NCBI GenBank assembly: GCA_000380705.1 | Contig: AQYM01000022.1 | Span: 44,496 to 54,518, forward strand | From: Crenarchaeota archaeon SCGC AAA471-B05 | Lineage (GTDB): Archaea; Thermoproteota; Thermoprotei; Gearchaeales; Gearchaeaceae | Reading direction: 5' to 3' | DNA: 10,023 nucleotides | Shown: one piece after another, positions 6,305-10,023 of the stretch | How positions within the stretch are numbered: the stretch's first letter is position 1 | Layout: every line of letters begins with the position of its first letter | The notes under the pieces: model-generated | Seen by the model: only the letters and a program-made list of their open reading frames with translations | Database searches by the model: none | Told to the model about the DNA's origin: nothing | Made by a program: the position numbers and the translations under genes

Positions 6305-7579
6305 ATGATAATAAGAAACGAAATAATCGATTATTTTAAAGAATATGAAAAGCTTCCTAAAGCTTTACCTAGGGAGCTTAAGGTTCCTTTAGATTCTGAT
6401 TTTATAATTTCAATTATTGGTCCTAGAAGGGCTGGGAAAACATATTACCTTTTTTGGTTGTCTGAAAAAGTAGAGGATTTTGTCTATTTTAATTTCGAAG
6501 ATTCTAGGTTAATGGGTATGGAAGGAAAAGAAATTAGAGCTCTAGTAAGAATTTTTATAGAAATTTATGGAAAGGAACCAAAATATCTCTTTTTGGATGA
6601 AATTCAAAACGTTAAAGGATGGGAAGGTATATTAAGAGAAATGCATGATCTTAGAAAGTATAGGATTTTCATTGCAGGTTCATCATCTAAATTATTAAGT
6701 AAAGAAATTGCCACTCAATTAAGAGGAAGAAGTTTAAGCTATATTCTTTTACCCTTGAGTTTTAGAGAATTTTTAAATTTCAAGAATTTTATTTTAAATA
6801 GGCAATTCAGTAAAAATGATGAAGCTAAAATAAAGAATTTGCTACTAGAATATTTAGAATACGGTGGGTTTCCAGATGTTGTAAGAAATGAAGAAAAAAC
6901 AAAAATTCTAAAGGAATATAACGATTTAATTTTATTCAGAGATTTTATAGAAAGACATAAAATAAGAAACATTGAAGTTGCAAGATTTTTACACAATTTT
7001 ATGATTCAAAATTTTTCAAATGAAGTTTCAATAAGAAGTTTATTCAATAAACTAAAACAATTATCAAGAGTAGGAAAAGATACTGTATATGAATATGTTT
7101 CTAAATTAGAAGACACAATGTTTTTCTTTTTCCTTAGGAGATTCTCATCAAAGATACATTTAAGAGAAGGTTGGCCAAAAAAAGTCTATCTTTGTGATAC
7201 TGGATTAACAAAAATAATTAGATATTCACAAGATTATGGAAAACTAATGGAAAACGTTTTCTTTCTAGAACTAAAAAGAATTCAAAACGAAAATCCTTTA
7301 ATAGAGATATTTTACTTGAAGATTAATAATAAGGAGGTTGATTTCATTGTTAAAGAAGGTTTAAATATTAAACAATTAATTCAAGTAACTTATGCTAGTG
7401 CTAAAGATGAAATAGAAAAAAGGGAAATTAATTCCTTAATTAAAGCATCAGATTTATTAAAATGTAAAAATCTGCTAATCATTACTTGGGATTATGAAGA
7501 TGTGCTAAAAGTAAATGATAGAGAAATTAAAATTGTACCTTTATGGAAGACATTAATAACAAAAAATTTTATTGAATAA
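6305..7579 (+). CDS. AAA_14/DUF4143 family ATPase
   Basis: This 424-residue protein has the two-part layout of the archaeal/bacterial AAA_14 plus DUF4143 family. The ATPase domain spans about residues 30-180: Walker A GPRRAGKT (39-46, K45), Walker B YLFLDEIQN (94-102, D98 and E99), a sensor-like FIAGSSSKLL, and LPLSFREFL. A winged-helix and DUF4143 region follows: YGGFPDVV (about 186-193), YVSKLEDTMFFFFL, KVYLCDTGL, MENVFFLELKR, and EVDFIV (D346). DUF4143 often ends in a nuclease-like EVD...ExK core; here the second element reads QVTYA (360-364), so the E-x-K pair is absent and nuclease activity is unlikely. The family is abundant in archaea and of uncertain role. The gene is monocistronic behind a strong TATA box. 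Family call secure, function unknown. Confidence 0.93.
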   Translation: MIIRNEIIDYFKEYEKLPKALPRELKVPLDSDFIISIIGPRRAGKTYYLFWLSEKVEDFVYFNFEDSRLMGMEGKEIRALVRIFIEIYGKEPKYLFLDEIQNVKGWEGILREMHDLRKYRIFIAGSSSKLLSKEIATQLRGRSLSYILLPLSFREFLNFKNFILNRQFSKNDEAKIKNLLLEYLEYGGFPDVVRNEEKTKILKEYNDLILFRDFIERHKIRNIEVARFLHNFMIQNFSNEVSIRSLFNKLKQLSRVGKDTVYEYVSKLEDTMFFFFLRRFSSKIHLREGWPKKVYLCDTGLTKIIRYSQDYGKLMENVFFLELKRIQNENPLIEIFYLKINNKEVDFIVKEGLNIKQLIQVTYASAKDEIEKREINSLIKASDLLKCKNLLIITWDYEDVLKVNDREIKIVPLWKTLITKNFIE

Positions 7580-7724
7580 ATTTCACTTTAATTCTCTTTA
7601 TGAGATTCTTCGTACAAGTGACAAAGGTATGTTGCATATTGAAAGATTTTATGAAGAAAAACTAACAGTTGCTGATTTAAAGGATCGTATGAGCATAATC
7701 GAATATTTTATTAGAGTTATTTAA
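7572..7724 (+). other. Possible small gene or gene remnant after the ATPase
   Basis: A frame open from the stop at 7557-7559 to TAA 7722-7724 (54 sense codons) overlaps the ATPase stop codon. From the TTG at 7572 it would encode 50 residues; from the ATG at 7629 it would encode 31, beginning MLHIERFYEEKL and continuing VADLKDRMSIIEYF. The residue mix (Asp, Arg, Gly, Met) is less like random AT-rich DNA than the neighbouring gaps. There is no convincing TATA before the ATG and I recognise no family. It may be a small coupled gene, the 3' remnant of a lost gene, or chance. Confidence 0.35.
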
Positions 7725-7758
7725 TCAGAATATTTGAAAATAAATAAAATTAGTAAAG

Positions 7759-7768
7759 TATTTTTTAT
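7759..7768 (+). terminator. T-rich terminator candidate for the ATPase transcript
   Basis: TATTTTTTAT-type run on the plus strand about 180 bases after the ATPase stop and 35 bases after the small frame, before the convergent luciferase-like gene ends. It fits archaeal T-run termination; no hairpin is seen. Confidence 0.35.
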
Positions 7769-7802
7769 TATTAATTCTTTATATTATCTTTCAATAACTT
7801 TA

Positions 7803-8696
7803 TTAGAAAATGCTTATAATTTTCTCCAACACTTTCTCCTTTTCTTTTCCCATGGGTAATCCTAGAATTAATTTATCTATGTTTAACTCCAATATTTTCT
7901 TAATCCTTTCCTTAACCTCTTTGATATTACCACAAATAGTTAATCTTTTCACTTCTTCATCACTTAATAATTTTCTAGCTTCGTTAATCCTATTTTTCAA
8001 AATTAATTTTCTCAATTTATCCCTTTTAGTAACATCGTAACCATATAGCTTTATGGCACTGTTAGACATTCCTGCATAAATTATCGTAGCAGATTTCCTT
8101 GCCTCTTGTATAGCTTTTTCCTCTTCATCATAAATATAAGTTTGTGAAATAGCGAAAATTATTTTACTTTTATCCTCGATAAGATTTAAAGCTTTTTTCA
8201 AATCTTCTTCATTTGCAAGATTTATTATTACTCCATCGCATATTTTCGTGGAAATTCTAAACATATATTCACCTTGTGCTCCTAAATAAATAGGAATTTT
8301 AACTTTATCCTTTGTGAATAGTTTATTAATTATTTTTATTCCATTAATTAAATTATTAATTGCTGTTTTCGAATCAATTTTAAACATTTCGAATAAATAC
8401 CAATCACCAGTCCCTATTCCTAAAAAAATTTCCTCTTCATATGTTTTTTTAAGACCTATAAAGAAGTTTGCCAATTCCCATGGGCTATGTAGCAAAAGAT
8501 TGGTTACAGCAGTTCCTAAATTAACATTCTTTATTTTTTCGAGTATTTTAACCATCGCCAAATAAAAACTTCCAGCTTTATGATAATCGCTTATCGTTAT
8601 TAGTTTAATTCCCTTTTGATAAACCTTTATTGCATTTTTTAAAGTAATAGCTGAATTTTTAGAAGGTATCAAAGATATTCCTATCCTTTCTTTCAT
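7803..8696 (-). CDS. Luciferase-like (LLM/Mer-type) F420- or FMN-dependent oxidoreductase
   Basis: This 297-residue cytosolic protein has the TIM-barrel bacterial-luciferase fold. Family marks in order are GISLIPSK at the N-terminus, NLGTAVTNLLLHSPWELANFF (59-79), FLGIGTGDWY (91-100), the cofactor strand PIYLGAQGEYMFRIS (135-149) and KICDGVIINLAN (151-162). The PIYLGAQG/DGVIIN pair is closest to archaeal methylenetetrahydromethanopterin-reductase-like (Mer) proteins, which use coenzyme F420. The substrate is not readable, and FMN use remains possible. It is slightly shorter than typical Mer proteins (about 320-340). The ATG at 8696 lies 36 bases from the divergent OsmC-like start, so the two transcription units share a compact promoter. 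It may work in the same redox context as its divergent neighbours; that is inference. Confidence 0.85.
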   Translation of the reverse strand: MKERIGISLIPSKNSAITLKNAIKVYQKGIKLITISDYHKAGSFYLAMVKILEKIKNVNLGTAVTNLLLHSPWELANFFIGLKKTYEEEIFLGIGTGDWYLFEMFKIDSKTAINNLINGIKIINKLFTKDKVKIPIYLGAQGEYMFRISTKICDGVIINLANEEDLKKALNLIEDKSKIIFAISQTYIYDEEEKAIQEARKSATIIYAGMSNSAIKLYGYDVTKRDKLRKLILKNRINEARKLLSDEEVKRLTICGNIKEVKERIKKILELNIDKLILGLPMGKEKEKVLEKIISIF

Positions 8697-8702
8697 TTTA
8701 AC

Positions 8703-8726
8703 CTTATATCTAATTTAATTAAATTA
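8703..8726. promoter_or_regulatory. Compact bidirectional promoter with 16-bp palindrome
   Basis: For the plus-strand OsmC gene, CTTATATC (8703-8710) is centred about 26 bases before the ATG at 8733. For the minus-strand luciferase-like gene, the TATA-like part is the palindrome TAATTTAATTAAATTA (8711-8726), centred about 23 bases before the ATG at 8696. The two elements abut, so binding of TBP or a dimeric regulator at one could affect the other. Confidence 0.45.
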
Positions 8727-8732
8727 AAAGAT

Positions 8733-9251
8733 ATGAACTTAAACGGTATAAATGTTGAATTCTTAAAAAATATTTTAGAGGAAATAAAATCAAATAAAGA
8801 AAAAGTCAAATCTTTGACTATTTGGAGGACTAGGATAAGATGGTTAGGGGGATTTAAGGCCAGAGCATACATGAGAAGACACACCTTGGACATAGACGAA
8901 GTTTCAGATTTGGCAGGAGTAGATACAGCCCAAAATCCGGTTGAGACCTTACTGGCTGCTTTAGGTGCATGTATAATGATAACTATTGTATATAATGCTA
9001 CCTTAAGAAATGTAGAAATAGAAAATTTAGAAATAGCTTTGGAAGGAGAGATAGAAAATATTTTGGTTTTTTTAGGTTTGGAAAAAGAAGGAAATCCTGG
9101 ATTTAATAACATAAAAATAGACGTGTATATTAAAAGTAATGCTAATAAAGAATTAATAGAAGAGATAGTAAATGAATCAATTAAAAATTCTCCTGTAGCT
9201 TCTACTTTGATTAAACATGTTAATTTAACTCATAGGATAAAAATATTCTAA
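8733..9251 (+). CDS. OsmC-like protein lacking the second catalytic cysteine
   Basis: This 172-residue protein has the OsmC/Ohr fold: a GFKARAYMRRHTLDIDE strand region (40-56), QNPVETLLAALGACIMI (67-83), and the late NSPVASTLIKHVNLTHRI region (152-169). Classic OsmC and Ohr proteins reduce organic peroxides with a cysteine pair, one in LxxCxx and one in CPVxxT. Here the first is C80, but the second position is S153 (SPVAST), and no other cysteine is present. A classical two-Cys peroxidase mechanism is therefore not supported; a one-Cys or binding role is possible. The extra N-terminal helix (about residues 6-28) resembles longer archaeal members. Its TAA overlaps the glycosylase ATG (TAATG), so the two genes are translationally coupled. 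It sits divergent from the luciferase-like gene. Confidence 0.85.
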   Translation: MNLNGINVEFLKNILEEIKSNKEKVKSLTIWRTRIRWLGGFKARAYMRRHTLDIDEVSDLAGVDTAQNPVETLLAALGACIMITIVYNATLRNVEIENLEIALEGEIENILVFLGLEKEGNPGFNNIKIDVYIKSNANKELIEEIVNESIKNSPVASTLIKHVNLTHRIKIF

Positions 9252-9985
9252 TGGAAGGTCCTTCGGTTAAAGCATTATCTATAAAATTATCTTATTTTGT
9301 TGGAGAAGAAATAAAGGAAGTTAAGGGCAATGCAAGAATAAAATTTGAAGAAATTATAAATAAAAAAATAAATGAAATATTTAGTATAGGAAAAAATTTA
9401 TTTTTTAAAATAGATAATAAATATTTAAGAATTCATTTTATGATGTATGGTAGTATTAGGATAAATTCTTTCAAAAATTTAAAAGAGCGATTATCTTTGA
9501 TAACAAATAAAGGTTTTTTAAATTTTTATAATTGTTATATTAAAATTTTAGATATAAAGGATTTTAAGAAAAATTTCGAGGAAGAAGTTGATATTGTTTC
9601 TGAAAAATGGAATTTGGTAAAAGTTTTAAATTTAATTCAAAAATTTAAGGATGAATATATATGTGATGTATTACTTAATCAAGAAGTATTTGCAGGGGTG
9701 GGAAACATAATAAAGAACGAAGCCTTATTTTTAGCCAAAGTTCATCCATTATCCATTGTAGCGAAAATTCCTCAAAACATTTTATTGGATTTAGTTTTAG
9801 AAACCAGAAAATTTTCTTTGAAATTCCTTGAAATAAGAATTAAAGAGAATTCACTTAAGGAATATTTAAATATTTATAGAAGGAAGAATTGTATAAGATG
9901 TAATAGTAAGATAAAAATAAAAAAATTAGGTTTATTAAATAGAATAACTTTTTATTGTGAAAAATGTCAAATTTTGTATACCTAA
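9251..9985 (+). CDS. Fpg/Nei-family DNA glycosylase with a non-canonical N-terminus
   Basis: This 244-residue protein has the Fpg/Nei layout for excising oxidised bases. The N-domain has SIGKNLFFKID (K48 in the beta-turn lysine position) and HFMMYGS (62-68). The helix-two-turn-helix is VLLNQEVFAGVGNIIKNEALF (140-160, with N152 and E157), and the zinc finger has C214-x2-C217 and C236-x2-C239 with R231 in the DNA-contact loop. The N-terminus is MEGPSV, where family members read MPEGPE: the catalytic Pro that follows the removed Met is missing. No upstream start restores it, since the in-frame stop TAG is at 9233-9235. Met is normally retained before Glu, so Met1 itself would occupy the nucleophile position and Glu2 the Glu position. 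It is coupled to OsmC by a 1-base overlap. Fold call secure; activity uncertain. Confidence 0.85.
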   Translation: MEGPSVKALSIKLSYFVGEEIKEVKGNARIKFEEIINKKINEIFSIGKNLFFKIDNKYLRIHFMMYGSIRINSFKNLKERLSLITNKGFLNFYNCYIKILDIKDFKKNFEEEVDIVSEKWNLVKVLNLIQKFKDEYICDVLLNQEVFAGVGNIIKNEALFLAKVHPLSIVAKIPQNILLDLVLETRKFSLKFLEIRIKENSLKEYLNIYRRKNCIRCNSKIKIKKLGLLNRITFYCEKCQILYT

Positions 9986-10023
9986 AAATATAAATATTTT
10001 ATAGTAAAGATTTTCTTTGTGGA
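9986..10023. other. Short AT-rich right edge
   Basis: The 38 bases after the glycosylase stop contain AAATATAAATATTTTATAG, which could hold a TATA-like element for a gene beyond the edge, and a TTTTCTTT run (10012-10019) that could terminate the OsmC-glycosylase transcript. No coding frame can be assigned. Confidence 0.3.

Noticed and set aside
6739..6996. Minus-strand frame inside the ATPase gene (also 3013-3198, 4489-4845, 7810-8040, 8314-8565, 8693-9112)
   Set aside because: All are complements of strongly supported coding genes with conserved motifs and have no promoter or family resemblance of their own.
1..10023. Search by eye for CRISPR arrays, IS ends, tRNA genes and a second box C/D RNA
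   Set aside because: No regularly spaced repeats, terminal inverted repeats with target duplications, GGTTCGAATCC-type T-loops or further C/D box sets with proper spacing were found outside coding regions.

Overview
The window looks like a piece of a very AT-rich (my estimate is below 30% GC) thermophilic archaeal chromosome, most likely Sulfolobales or close kin. The signs are AT-rich TATA-like elements about 25-30 bases upstream of start codons that mostly lack leaders or Shine-Dalgarno sites, a box C/D guide RNA with two 12-nt guides, an F420/FMN luciferase-fold protein, an archaeal AAA_14/DUF4143 ATPase and tightly packed divergent genes. I see no CRISPR array, tRNA, rRNA or complete insertion sequence.

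Layout. Positions 1-2068 (minus) hold the N-terminal 689 codons of a membrane-anchored, probably secreted protein made of about five tandem repeats resembling LEA-2/WHy domains; it runs off the left edge. Divergent from it, a calcineurin-like phosphoesterase (2107-2769) overlaps an unlisted 31-codon single-span membrane protein (2762-2857). An aldo/keto reductase (2929-3771) follows and converges on a 12-span MFS transporter (3864-5162, minus). The gap upstream of the transporter holds a well-formed box C/D sRNA (about 5240-5298), followed by a small NATD1/COG2388-type acetyltransferase (5329-5697). Next come an unrecognised 96-aa protein (minus), a gene-poor 255-bp gap, an AAA_14/DUF4143 ATPase (6305-7579), and a possible small gene or gene remnant (7572-7724). 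The right end has a luciferase-like oxidoreductase (minus) divergent from an OsmC-like protein that is translationally coupled (1-base overlap) to an Fpg/Nei-type DNA glycosylase (9251-9985).

How they may fit together. The right-hand block (luciferase-like oxidoreductase, OsmC-like protein, Fpg/Nei glycosylase) suggests redox or oxidative-damage handling, although both OsmC and the glycosylase differ from their families at catalytic positions. The left block pairs an envelope protein with a soluble phosphoesterase and a tiny membrane protein. The strongest observations beyond routine annotation are the sRNA, the tandem LEA-2-like protein, the glycosylase whose N-terminal Met replaces the catalytic Pro, and the 31-aa membrane protein. 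All assignments come from reading motifs by eye; no database search was run.
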